NCBI GenBank assembly: GCA_022605405.1
Contig: JABYQQ010000003.1
Coordinates: 2,542,001-2,606,000 of the forward strand
Origin: Earliella scabrosa
Lineage: Eukaryota > Basidiomycota > Agaricomycetes > Polyporales > Polyporaceae
Direction: 5' to 3'
DNA: 64,000 nt
Shown: positions 54,079 to 64,000 of the stretch, piece after piece
Layout of the letters: every line of letters starts with the position of its first letter
Position numbering within the stretch: the first letter of the stretch is position 1
Position numbers and translations under genes: made by a program
Notes under the pieces: model-generated
What the model was told of the DNA's origin: nothing
Database searches by the model: none
The model's input: only the letters and a program-made list of their open reading frames with translations

Positions 54079-57000
54079 TCACTGATGGCGCCCTCGTTTT
54101 GCGAGGCCGCGCTCTGCAGAAGGGCTCGACGGTCGTTTTCTGAAGACAGAGAGTGGTGAGACACCAGTAATCGACGAGGAAGGACAAGGGAATGACAGAA
54201 ACGCACCGCATGGTATCCTCCGTCTGCACAAGCTCAAGAATCCGATCTATCGCCCATGTGACGTCCATGACCGCATCTTGCCAGGCGTCCAATGTCGCGG
54301 GCGTCGCAATCTCTCTCCACCAACAGAGGGAAAGCAAGACCATCAAGACGCCGTTTGCTCCCGGCTTCCTCAGGCCCTCCCAGGTGTTCTCTCCGCATGC
54401 GGCGCTGTCGTCGATAATGGGGCGTCCACGATCATCGCGACTTCGCCAATTGGGCTGCAGTCCGCCCCACCATGCCCACCATTGGTTTGCGTACTCGACC
54501 TCGTCCTTGATAACCGGTGACTTGTCGAGATCCCGTCGCAGGACACGCAGCCATTCACCAACTGCGTCTGGACGATGCGTAGCTGCAAGACCCCTGGGCT
54601 ATTCGAAGCAGTCAGAAGATGTTAGTGTCTCGATGGCGGGTTCAATTACATACCGACGTCTGCCATCCATAACTGCGTTCAAGGTTCGTCCACTGTGCCA
54701 CACCGCGCGCGAAGGGCTGCCCGAAGTCTTTTGCGGAGAGATACTCAAACGAACTCCGGACCCACTGAGGCCAACCGCTGTCGTCGATGTTCACCGCCGG
54801 TGAAGACGCCGTTGTGACGAGCATCGTACTAGCAGGTATAACCGTAGGGCACGGATGAAGAGGGTCGGATGCTGGGGCTGATGATGAATCCTGGGAAGCT
54901 ACCTCTCCAGCCGTGTCAACGCCGGCAGCCGTGGCCATGGACGGCGATGAGCGTGGAGGGGAGAGGGTGGCACGCGCCGGCGGTTCAACAGTCGTGCCAG
55001 ACGACTCCATGCCGACGGTGCGACTCGGATGTGTGGGCGTAGGAGAAGATCTTGGAGGGCACGGGTCTTGTGGCATGAGAGCGGGCTCGGAGCTCGGTGG
55101 TGCTGGTGCGGCTGATTCGCGTTGAACGGATTGAGATGCCAGCGTAGGCGCGGAGGGAGATGTGACAGGGAGAGGGTGGGATGGTGACTCGACTTGGACC
55201 GTAGACTCCGACTCGCCAACCGCGGGCTCCGAGACTCTGTTGAGACGCGACGATCGACGTGAAGGTGCCGCTGCGCTGGAAGGGGTGTGGGCCTTCTTGA
55301 CCGACTTCTTGTTTCCCCGTGCCGTCCATTGCGAGAGAAAGGTGTTGTTGAGACCGAGGTTAGCCATAGCCTCGGCGTTCCTTGCCTGCATGTTGAGGCC
55401 GTCGCGTTGAAAGGGCTCGATGTTGCGATGCAGATAGAGGAAGACACGACGAACGTCGTCGGGCATAGATGCGAGCTTACGGATCATCTCTGGGTTGAAA
55501 CCAAGCTCCTCCGGCGTTGGGATAGTAGCGCCGTCGGGTACCTCCTCCAGCCCAGCCTCATCGGCCTCCCTGTCCTCCACCTCGTCCTCGTCCTCGCCCT
55601 CGCCCTCACCACCGTATCCCCGCCGAGCATCCTCACCCTCGTCGCTGGATGAGCCGGACAATGTCTGGGCCTCAGATGATGAGTCGACGTGGGTGCGCTT
55701 CGACGACCGCGCAGCCTTGCCCTTGCCCTTCCTTCGTCGGGCGGAAGATTGTGCGGACGTGGTTTCTATCAGGGCATGTGCGTGGTGTGAAGCATTCGAG
55801 GTCGACGTCGTAGCTGGGATTGTGCTAGCAGAAGGCATGGGTGCGGGGCTAGCAGATGTCGAGAGACGAGGAGTTCCCATTTGTGCCTGTCGTTCGGCGT
55901 ATTCTGTACGTTGAGATAGGATACGTTTGAGATGATATTGTACTCAACGAGCACATATACATACCTGGGGTGTTGATGAGGTAGCGACCAAAAGAAGGGA
56001 CGACGTCTTGAGTGAAGGACCTGGACTCGGCCACATGCCAGTAGCGCCCGCTGGTATCTTCGCCGGCGTTGACACTAGCAGAATAGTGAGCGACGTTGTA
56101 CACGGCAACATGGCACTGAGAGGACTTACACCTTGAGGTCAAAGTCCTTCGGACCATCCTTGAGGGGACACCCAGCAATGAGCGTGATGTAGTATCCCGT
56201 GTACTTGCGCAGTAGCTTGAGGAGAGGCTGGACAACCGGCGAAAAGCTTGCTCGTGCTCTATTGAACGCATTAGAGGGTACCATATAGACCCGTACTTGA
56301 TGTACTCACAACTCGAAGGAGTCGGGGTCTGGCTCTTGATCCAGCGCGTCCAGTTCGAGTTCGTACAAGTCGAGGTCATTTTGATGCTCGCGCTCGCACT
56401 CCTCCTCCAGTGCCCGCTTATATTCCTCGCCCTCGCCGTTGAACATCTCCCGCGCGATTTCAGCCCGAAAGCTGAGCTTATACTTATCCTCCAGGCCTGC
56501 GGCTTCCCAGCGCTCGTCGAACTCGATGTCGATGTCGTCGCCCTTCTTCGACATGTACAGCTGCCATACGGCGCGCTTCCGGGGTGGTGGTGGAGGATCG
56601 GCGTGGTGCTTGAGAGCCGAGAGAACGCCCGCCCAAGGGTTGTCCTGCTTCTGCGCAAACGCTCTGGCACGGTAGCGCAGCGTCCTCTTGAGCATCTGTC
56701 GTGCAGAGAACACAGGTCAGTATTAAAACTGAGTACATGTGCATGTCGTGCGCACCTCTTGAACGTGGCCTATGACTTCCCCTTTCGCCTCCAGAATCTC
56801 AGGCGTCTCCTCAGGAAGTGGATCTTGGTCAGGATGTGGGTCGGTGTCGAGGGGTAGGTTCCAGGGAAACCGCTCCCAGTATTTGGCATAGAACCGCGTA
56901 AAAAAGGCTTCTTGTGGACCGCGCGGCTTACCCTTGCCATGCACTGAACAGAACTCAGGCAGGTTCTCTTGTATGAATTGCTCGCGCTCGCCGTGGAAGT

Positions 57001-57121
57001 TCCCGGGGTTGCCTGGTTTACCTCCAACTTTCGGGCGGTTCTCACGGCGGCGTCCTTTGGCGGCGTTGGATTTCTTGCGGACTGGGTGAACTGCAGCAGA
57101 CGTGGTCGAAGAGGATGCCAT
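54079..57121 (-). CDS. 897-aa protein of a basidiomycete-wide uncharacterised family, seven exons
   Basis: Exons 57121-56756, 56695-56310, 56258-56130, 56074-55965, 55903-54654, 54598-54207 and 54139-54079 close in frame. Recognisable blocks in order are NFHGEREQFIQENLPEF with YWERFPWNLPLDTDPHPDQD; VWQLYMSKKGDDIDIEFDER; LLRKYTGYYITLIAGCPLKD; a 400-residue acidic and Ser/Pro-rich linker; YANQWWAWWGGLQPNWRSRD; and KPGANGVLMVLLSLCWW. I know this layout as a recurrent hypothetical protein in mushroom genomes, often near mobile elements, but know no function. A Lys/Arg-rich tail (RKRPSSPSAERGLAKRGRHQ) may serve nuclear import. It is transcribed away from the viroplasmin-like gene, with 218 bp between their starts. 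Confidence 0.8.
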
Positions 57122-57339
57122 GATTTCCAGCAGAGATGTATAGGGGTAAGGCTAGCGAGCGAGCAGGACGGGCAATCGTGACACAGAAATGCATAACCGT
57201 GTGATGTCACAGAGTGTCACGCTTGTTTCGAACCGAAGCGAGCTGGTTATGTCAGGAATCGATCCTCGATCAATCGCCTTGTCTCACTATCGCATCCCTT
57301 GCCCCTCCTCTACCTTCACCAACGTTACTCACGTCCGCC

Positions 57340-58638
57340 ATGAGCGTTTCGGCCGAGCTCATCGCTGACTGGGACACTTTGGCAGCGTCTCTTGGTATAA
57401 CCCCCAAGTACGACCAGAATGGTCAAGTCGTTCCGATCGGACAGCGGGAGGGCTTGCGAATGGCGGTATACGTTGTGTGGGTGGGCAGGGCGATCGGATT
57501 GTTCAACAACTGGTATGTCTTCAGTCCTTCTTCTCGGCTCATGAGTTCACTAGTATGCTCGATACAGGGGGCTGGCAAGCGCGATGACTACCGCCTTTCC
57601 GGGCGCCTCGCAAAAACGATACGGTTCGCTCGAGGAGGCCCGCAGAGGGTGGGAGCAAGGCCCCGTCGCTATGCAAGGACCATGGCACCCTCCGCGACCA
57701 CGACCGGCTGTACCAACGCCGGGGTTTCAACCTCCTGCGCGGCCTCCATCCCCACCGCCTCCTGAGAGCAACCTGTCGGTGTCTCCTGCGGTCGCTACGG
57801 CCGCGCCCGTCGTTGTTCATATGCCTCATCCTCTCGATGTCGACTCGGACGACGACGTGTACTGGGATTCAGACCCGGCCCCTCCTCCACCAGCATCTCC
57901 CGGGCCGCCCTCTCCAACCTCTCCGATGTCCCCGACGCTATCAAGCGTCTCATCAATCACGACATCAAGTATTCCCTCCTTGACCACCGGCACGTTATCT
58001 GACGGTACTATCAACACGCCTGTGCCTCGCATGGCAGAGCTTCGAGTCACGAGTCCATCGCCGACTCCTCGGATCACCAATCTCCCCACCTCCTTGTAAG
58101 CGTTCCCTTCTACTGTCGTCAACCCGGCGGTCTGACTGGCTATCTCCTCGAGCAGACCACGCAGCGAGTATCACGCGGTTGAACGCGTGGTCCACGGATC
58201 TTCGAAGGGCCTCGAAAAGCGGCGGGTTGGAGCGTCCGGAACGTCGGGAACGTCGGGTCCATCAGGCACTTCGGGAACATCGGGGCAGCGTGCGTACGTG
58301 CCTCCACCCAGCCAAGTGGCGGTTGAGGCGCCAAAGGAGGTCTTCGTCGTTGTCCGTGGCGACCAGCCCGGTGTTTACTTGGATCGGTATGCGCTCCGCT
58401 CTCGATTCAGCCATCGCTTTCGGGCTGACGTTCCTGTTATAGGAACACAGCGCTTCTAGTCGCTGGGACAAGTCCAGCCATGAAGATCGTCGTCTTCAAC
58501 TCGAGGAGTCAGGCAGCATGGTACTTCGTCAAGCAATACATGGCGCACAAGGTCGGTGTTCCGCCGATTGTGGGTGATAAGGCGTCAGACCCGTCGAGCT
58601 CGGAAGCGGAGGACCGTGAAGTTTCCTCACTAGTTTGA
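57340..58638 (+). CDS. Protein with two RNase H1 N-terminal (viroplasmin-like) domains, four exons
   Basis: Exons 57340-57512, 57568-58095, 58156-58386 and 58443-58638 close to 375 aa. The first domain reads MAVYVVWVGRAIGLFNNW, then TTAFPGASQKRYGSLEEARR, the pattern of the small RNA:DNA-hybrid-binding module at the front of RNase H1. A Pro/Ser-rich linker with repeated GTSG units follows. A second, more divergent copy reads VFVVVRGDQPGVYLDR, then VFNSRSQAAWYFVKQYM. No RNase H catalytic domain is present. The name of the module comes from a plant-virus protein, but this is a cellular gene. Binding of RNA:DNA hybrids is possible by analogy only. It sits between the 897-aa gene and the TET/JBP gene. 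Confidence 0.82.
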
Positions 58639-58725
58639 TTAGTAGCACGCTGTATCGCTCCCCAATGCATCCCATGTTCGATCTGTGGCACACACGCCAG
58701 ACAGAGTATTTGATGAGCCTAAGTA

Positions 58726-59558
58726 CTACAGTACAGTCTCTATGCCTGGTTCTGAGTACACATCAATGAACGCGTAAACGGTGGTCATGATATATTGAAT
58801 CTTGAACGCCGTTGCAGTGAGAGCACGCCAATAGAACTGTGCAGACTGACTTGAGAAATCACCGAAGAGTTCTCCTATGAGGAGAGACTGAATAGTGTCC
58901 AGGAGATCATCGCCCTCCAAGAGCCACTGAGACTGACTTTCTACCCATCGCTCCCATCGCGCCTCCCTCCTCGCAGCATGCACTTCCTCACGGACCCGCA
59001 CGAGATATCCTGCAGTATCCTCCTGATATCCCCAGGCAAGAAGAGCCGAGTTGAGGTCTTCGTAAGCTGCGGTCATGTCGGCACGAGGAGTGATAGGGAC
59101 GGGGAGTGGTGCCCTCCTAGAGATAGCGGTCAGATAGTTCGCCGTGCAATCCTGGTCAGTGTATCCTGGGACAGAACGACGCACCGTGCACGGCGTACGT
59201 CAATGCCATCGACCGGAGCTGAGTGACTTGACGGCGTTGACGGCTGGATTGGCGAGGGAAGCATAGGCTGAGAGCCTACTGTCCTGCAAGCGAAGTGTGT
59301 TTGTTGAGATAGGATATATGCCGCTCGTTGAGAGGACACGTACTTGACAGCCTGAGCCTGAGTCCCTAGTACTCTCCCGCCCGTGGTCACCATCATACTT
59401 GCCTGACGCGCCTTCCGACGGTCGTAGTATCTTTTGTTACGCTCCTGCCGCAATCGCTGTTGTCGCTGAATCTTCTCCGAGTCGTTGTGCTTCTCGAGAG
59501 TCATCGTCGAAGCGTCCGTTCCGGCGAGGGTCGGCGTCGGAGGAAGAGGACATTGCAT
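58726..59558 (-). CDS. Basic-region and helical protein of the TET/KDZ block, about three exons
   Basis: From MQCPLPPTPTLAGTDASTMT the first exon leads into a very basic helix (RQQRLRQERNKRYYDRRKAR) that recalls bZIP basic regions, without a visible leucine zipper. A second exon is Ser/Pro-rich (VGSQPMLPSPIQPSTPSSHS) and ends at a GT donor after VRRAR. A third exon carries a helical segment (YEDLNSALLAWGYQEDTAGY, RREARWERWVESQSQWLLEG) and ends at 58726. The splice phases fit. Similar small proteins recur beside KDZ elements in my recollection, but I know no function. DNA binding is inferred from the basic helix. It is on the same strand as the TET/JBP gene. Confidence 0.65.
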
Positions 59559-59826
59559 TGTACTGCAGTGAGAGCGCAGAGAAAGGGGTGGCAGAAGAGT
59601 AGGCGCGAAGGAGCGCGAGCACACAAATGCTGAGCGCTGAGCAGTCAGACGCGTCCGCGTCTTGTTTAAGACGCGTCTTGAAGCTCGGTCTGTGAGGTCC
59701 GCGTCTTCCCGCGCCTAGCACATTATTGGATCGTTCTTGATCCTTCGCTGTCTACCAACCGAGAGACAGAGCAAGAAACTATGAATTTCGTTGGTGTGCA
59801 TACAGACATCACTTCACATGTGTGCG

Positions 59827-61753
59827 TCAAGATAAACCTAGCCATTGCTTCACGTCCACCCAATAGCTGAGCATACCAACACCCCATTCCCAGCGCGCCC
59901 GCCCATCTCTTGACAGCTTGCCTCCCGAAGCTTTGAGGTCCTTGTAGCTCTGAAACCGGCATTCAGCCCAGCGAAACAAGCCGCCTGCAGTGTATTGGGT
60001 AATAGAATAACGCCGCTCATGCTCGGCGATGGCAAGATTGGAATGATGTATGATTGCAGAAGGAATGAGGATGGTCGCTCCAGGCGGGAACTCGATGATC
60101 TTCTTGAGCTCCCACAATATGAGATGACCACCCAGTTGATGGTTGTAATGACCGATGGCTGTTATTGCACACCATCCGAAGGGTACGTTGAGGTAGTCCA
60201 CATGTTTCGCAGTTACGGTGCGCGGCCCTACGTTCACGGTCGCGCATGCGAACACGTTCTTGCTCCAGTTCCGATCGAGAGTGGCGTCGCGCTCGCATAC
60301 CCCCTCAAGAATCCACTCGTACAGGTTATATATATTCGGGGCAAACATCTGGAGCGCAGCTACAGGCCGGATGAGACGGCTACGAGGGAGTCAAGTAGAC
60401 GAGCGCCTCACCATTGCCCAAGTTGGCAACTCGTTTCATAGCCGGGTGGCGACGCAAAGCGTCTACAACCGCGTAGTTCTTGTGCGAGCTGTGCGCCAAA
60501 CGGCCGACGCGCTGATGCCAAGAGTTCCGTCAGTGGATATCATGAAGAGTAAGTATACAGATGACGTACCTGCTGTCCGCCTCCATACGAAATCCCGAAC
60601 GAGATGGACTTGAAGTCGTCGGCGATGCGACGGTTGGTGCCAGGCTTGAAGGAATAGGCGTCGCGGGCGTCCTCAAAGAAGTCCGCGAGGACATCGTTTA
60701 CGTCGGTCTTCCAGTCCGGGACGTTGGGTTGAGCGGGACATACAGTGACGACCCGTCCCTTGAGATCAAGGACGGGGATCGTAGTTCTGGAGGTCAATAG
60801 TAAGCCATAGCTATCAGCTGGTATGGGACACGAGACTCGAAATGGACGGGAACTTACTGTCCGTTCCATGATACATACTCAAAGCCACGGTCCTCGAAGT
60901 ACTTCTTCAGGCACTGAGCTCGTTCCTCATCGGTGGCGTCGTCGCGGAGCCCTATGAACGCCGTGCTCGCCACATGAACGTCGTCCATTGCATCGAGGTT
61001 GATAGACGTTGTGAGGGGCGTGTCTGTGACCGGGGAGGGGTTGGCAACGTCAGAAGCCAGAAGGGGGGCAACGTCTACGTCGGGGACGTGGAGCGGTCGC
61101 TTGCTGTTGCGTTGCAGCTGCTTCTTCGCCACACCCTTGACGGGACGATTCATTCCGTCTTCATCATTGCCTGCTCGACCCAATCGACGGCGCGCGTACT
61201 TGCGTGCCTGGCGAGCGGACGGTCCTGACCCTTGAGGACCGTGAGGAGGGGTGCTGGCATCCTCTTGAACATTGTCGCCATAGGAAGGGAGGAGGCGGGC
61301 GATGACGGGGGGTAGATCGAGAGAGTCGAGCGGAGGACAGCCGGGGACGTCTTCGCGCCATTTTCCTGGAACCACAAGGGGGTCTTCATCATCCTGAACC
61401 TCAACGCGCGGCCCGGGGGACTGGGCGCTACTGGTGGAGGCGGAGCTACCGTAGCACGCGCCAGAGCTGCCGCAGCACGCACCAGAGCTATCGGGGTTGG
61501 GGACGGGAGACGGCGGTGAACCGTGGTCGTCGGCATTGAGCCCAGGTGCGCTGACGAACGCGCGCGCAATACGCTCTTCCACGTTAAAATCCGGAGGAGC
61601 GTGGAGAGGGACACCTATCTCCGCAAAGATTGGAGAGAAAGGGGCCCCTGAGCGGGTCTGAAAAATGTTCAGCGTCCACCGATGGTGCCGCGGCGCGCAA
61701 GGGATTGTAGCGCACCTTGTGGAAGCCCGCGACGTTCTCAAACGGATTGGCAC
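59827..61753 (-). CDS. TET/JBP-family 2-oxoglutarate/Fe(II) dioxygenase (5' end not resolved)
   Basis: Exons 61753-61716, 61657-60858, 60786-60570, 60511-60412 and 60359-59827 join in frame to the stop; at least one more 5' exon is needed. After a disordered, basic region the catalytic part begins with YFEDRGFEYVSWNGQTTIPV. It passes through ISFGISYGGGQQ and reaches the double-stranded beta-helix: VNVGPRTVTAKHVDYLNVPF holds the HxD iron ligands, IIEFPPGATILIPSAIIHHS the distal His, and RRYSITQYTAGGLFRW the 2-oxoglutarate-binding Arg. All key residues are present. This family oxidises 5-methylcytosine or thymine in nucleic acids. Fungal members are expanded and linked to KDZ transposons. It lies head to head with the KDZ gene, about 370 bp apart. 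Confidence 0.88.
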
Positions 61754-62121
61754 CTGATGCAGAACAGGCGGTGAATGAGCAAGTTCAATAGCATGAGCGC
61801 CGTCAGCCGGGACACCTCGCGTACGATGGTCCGGGGCCCCAAGGTCGTGGCACACTCGGCCCTTTGCGCAAGGCGTCCAGCTCTGAAAATGAGAAACTCA
61901 CCTGAAGGCATATCGCGAACTCAGCCGAGGCCAGTCGCTGTCCTGTTCGTTGAACATCGACCTGACGACAGGTGGAGGAGAGAAGGCAGTTCTGTGGGGA
62001 TAGTGTTCGGGCGTGAGCGCCCTCACACGCGCCAAAGCACAGCCCGCTCGGGGAGCACCTCGAGCTTCTTTGTGGGCGCAACCGAAGAAGACCTGTCAAA
62101 ATCGCGTGTCAAGTCGCCGGA

Positions 62122-64000
62122 ATGTCCAGACGTACCAAACGGGTCCGAGTTCTCGAGGCAGATCCCTCCGCCACGGAGGACTTCTACATCTCAGCTGCTT
62201 CTGCTCTCCAGAACGCGTCCGCCTCTCAGTCCGAGTCCTTCCACCCCGACCCTTCCCTACAGACCGTCTCAGTCGACAGGCCCAGCGAGGACAAACGAAG
62301 ACTCACCCGCGACATCTTTCCGGTCACGATTGATACCTCGTCGTCTTCGGTGGGCGGCTCCCTTGAACCGAATCCACCCTCTTCCGACCTCGACTTCCCT
62401 CCGCTATCCTTTGCATCCCTACCCGACTGGGACGCCTTCTTTCGCGACGACCCCGATTTGAATGCCACAAATGCTGAAGCGAGCGCTGCGGTGGAGGAGC
62501 ATGCGAGGAGGTATATCAACTCGGTGAGTAGCGTTGATTTTGTATGTAGAGACAACACTTACATTTATCGTGTCGATCACTTGACGGTGCTCTGTAGGAT
62601 GCGCCCATGAAGACGTGGATCCCAGAGAGGGACGCATACCTTCAAGAACTTCTCCGTAGGGAAGGGCGGGGAGATTTCATTGCTGAGGAATGCAGGAACT
62701 GTCCGTACTCTCCATCGGGGAAGGCGGTCTTCCGATGCCTGGATTGCAGCCCCGGTCCCTTGCGCTGCGCTGCGTGCTTGTGCGCTCACCATGCAGGCCT
62801 TCCGTACCATCGTGTATTGGTACGTTACTCTGCCGTTCATGCGCGCATACTGCATAACTGACCCGTGCACATTCGCTCGGAAAACAGCGGTGGACAGGGC
62901 GCGCGTTCGAGTCGAGCTCCCTTTACGACGCGGGACACTCTATTCAACTAGGTCATACGGACGGCTCGCTATGTTCAAATCCCATCCCCGCGCGCAAGGA
63001 CTTCTGTGCGATTGACGTCAACGGACGCCACAACTTGCGTGTGAGCTTCTGTGGTTGCGACCGCGCAGCTCAAGCCGGCAACCTTGTACAGCAGCTCCTC
63101 CGGTTCGACCTCTACCCGGCTACCCAGATCGAACCCAACACCGCGTTCACATTCCGACTCCTCGAGCATTACCACATCCAGAGCCTACAGGGCAAGATAT
63201 CAATGTTCGACTATTACGAGTCACTGGAGCGCCTCACCGACAACACCGGCACTCAGAAGCTACAAAACCGGTATAAGGCGTTCATGCGAGTCGTCGCGCA
63301 GTGGCGACACCTCAAAATGCTCAAGCGCGGCGGCAGAGGTCATGATCCGACCGGCGTGGCTGGTACGCGACCTGGCCAGCTCGCCGTACAGTGTCCGGCC
63401 TGTCCACGGCCGCACATCAACATCCCTGAGAATTGGCATGAGATATCAGAAGACCTCCAGTAAGTCATACGAGTCGTCGACGAGCACGTCTGTCACGCTT
63501 ACCATGTTTTGCAGATACCTCTACGTCCTTAGTGTTGCCATCGACGCGTGCTTTCGCCTGAAGCGTCGGGCTGTCTCGGATGAAGACAAGGACCCTATAT
63601 TGGGTAGCGGATGGGGATATTTCGTCGAGGACACAGGATACAAGGAGATCCTGGCTCAGTACGCCGAGCAATCAGAGGTGCGCATCTCGGTTACGACTTT
63701 TGATGTTGATCGCTCATCCGACTCGCCACAACTAGATGTCCACCTGCACCGGTCTCTCAGCGATCGACCACGCTAATAGCAAGTATCACAAGGGATATGC
63801 AGCTACAGGCGTAGGTGCTGTGGTTTGTGCGCGCCATGAGTTCATGCTGGCCAATGGGGTTGGAGACACCCAAGTTGGAGAGCGGTGAGTACCTCTATGT
63901 AAGACATACACCTTCTGATCCTGACAATGCTTCTATTCAGCTATGTCAATATGGACTACATATTCGTATCCGCGATGCTCCATCACCTCGTCGTCAACAA
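62122..64000 (+). CDS. KDZ transposase with Cys cluster, 3' end outside the window
   Basis: Exons 62122-62523, 62598-62819, 62888-63459, 63515-63677, 63736-63884 and 63941 onward join in frame. After a disordered N-terminus a Cys cluster follows (CRNCPYSPSGKAVFRCLDCS...CAACLCAHHAGLPYHR), the CxC2-like element found in front of KDZ (Kyakuja-Dileera-Zisupton) transposases. Next are RWTGRAFESSSLYDAGHSIQ, RVSFCGCDRA and FTFRLLEHYHIQSLQGKISM. CPACPRPHINIP precedes the start of the catalytic domain (YVLSVAIDACFRLKRRAV). Later come STCTGLSAIDHANSKYHKGY and ATGVGAVVCARHEFMLANGV, which are typical. About half of the expected protein is in the window and it is intact so far. Confidence 0.9.

Noticed and set aside
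57340..58638. A virus-derived gene, because of the viroplasmin-like domain
   Set aside because: The module is the N-terminal domain of cellular RNase H1. The gene has fungal introns and no other viral features.
1..64000. CRISPR arrays, bacterial operons, rRNA genes
   Set aside because: None was seen. The spliced gene structure throughout shows nuclear fungal DNA, and the repeats present lack spacer-repeat architecture.

Overview
The window is basidiomycete nuclear DNA, most likely from an Agaricomycete (mushroom or wood-decay type). Coding regions are cut by many GT-AG introns of about 50-70 bp. The gene content is typical of that group: fast-evolving F-box families, KDZ and TNP2 transposases, a TET/JBP dioxygenase, DUF6697-like proteins and Copia LTR elements. 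I could not determine the species. Only two conserved housekeeping genes were recognised: a UBE2W-like ubiquitin-conjugating enzyme and hydroxymethylbilane synthase (HEM3).

Layout. 0-16 kb: four related F-box-like genes (63-1968, 2383-4294, 6274-8176, 14061-15919) interleaved with the E2 gene (4729-5711), HEM3 (8498-9678), a P-loop NTPase gene broken by a 568-bp MITE-like insert (9853-12413), and a rearranged partial duplicate made of an inverted F-box tail fused to a decayed HEM3 copy (12718-13893). 16-19.5 kb: a 906-bp foldback element with tRNA-like Pol III boxes, a 21-bp minisatellite and a long GC-rich tandem array. 19.8-32.9 kb: a nine-exon F-box gene with Cys/His motifs, an LRR-like relic, a small uncharacterised gene, an intact-looking TNP2 transposase gene, a gene for a tail-anchored protein and an LRR-like gene. 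33.4-53.5 kb: a complete young Copia element, a 2-kb foldback element, two partial DUF6697-like loci, two or three more uncharacterised genes, and a second Copia copy that breaks off inside reverse transcriptase. 54-64 kb: a compact block holding an 897-aa gene, a twin viroplasmin-like domain gene, a basic/helical gene, a TET/JBP dioxygenase gene and a KDZ transposase running off the right edge.

Two observations stand out. All four 5' F-box paralogues can be read in frame from a short leader exon only through a separate 10-nt microexon, and HEM3 and the E2 gene each need an 11-nt microexon. The right-hand 10 kb looks like a KDZ transposon carrying or accompanying a TET/JBP DNA-modifying enzyme plus three further genes. 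All exon models were built by hand from splice signals, frame closure and family resemblance. No alignment or RNA data were available.
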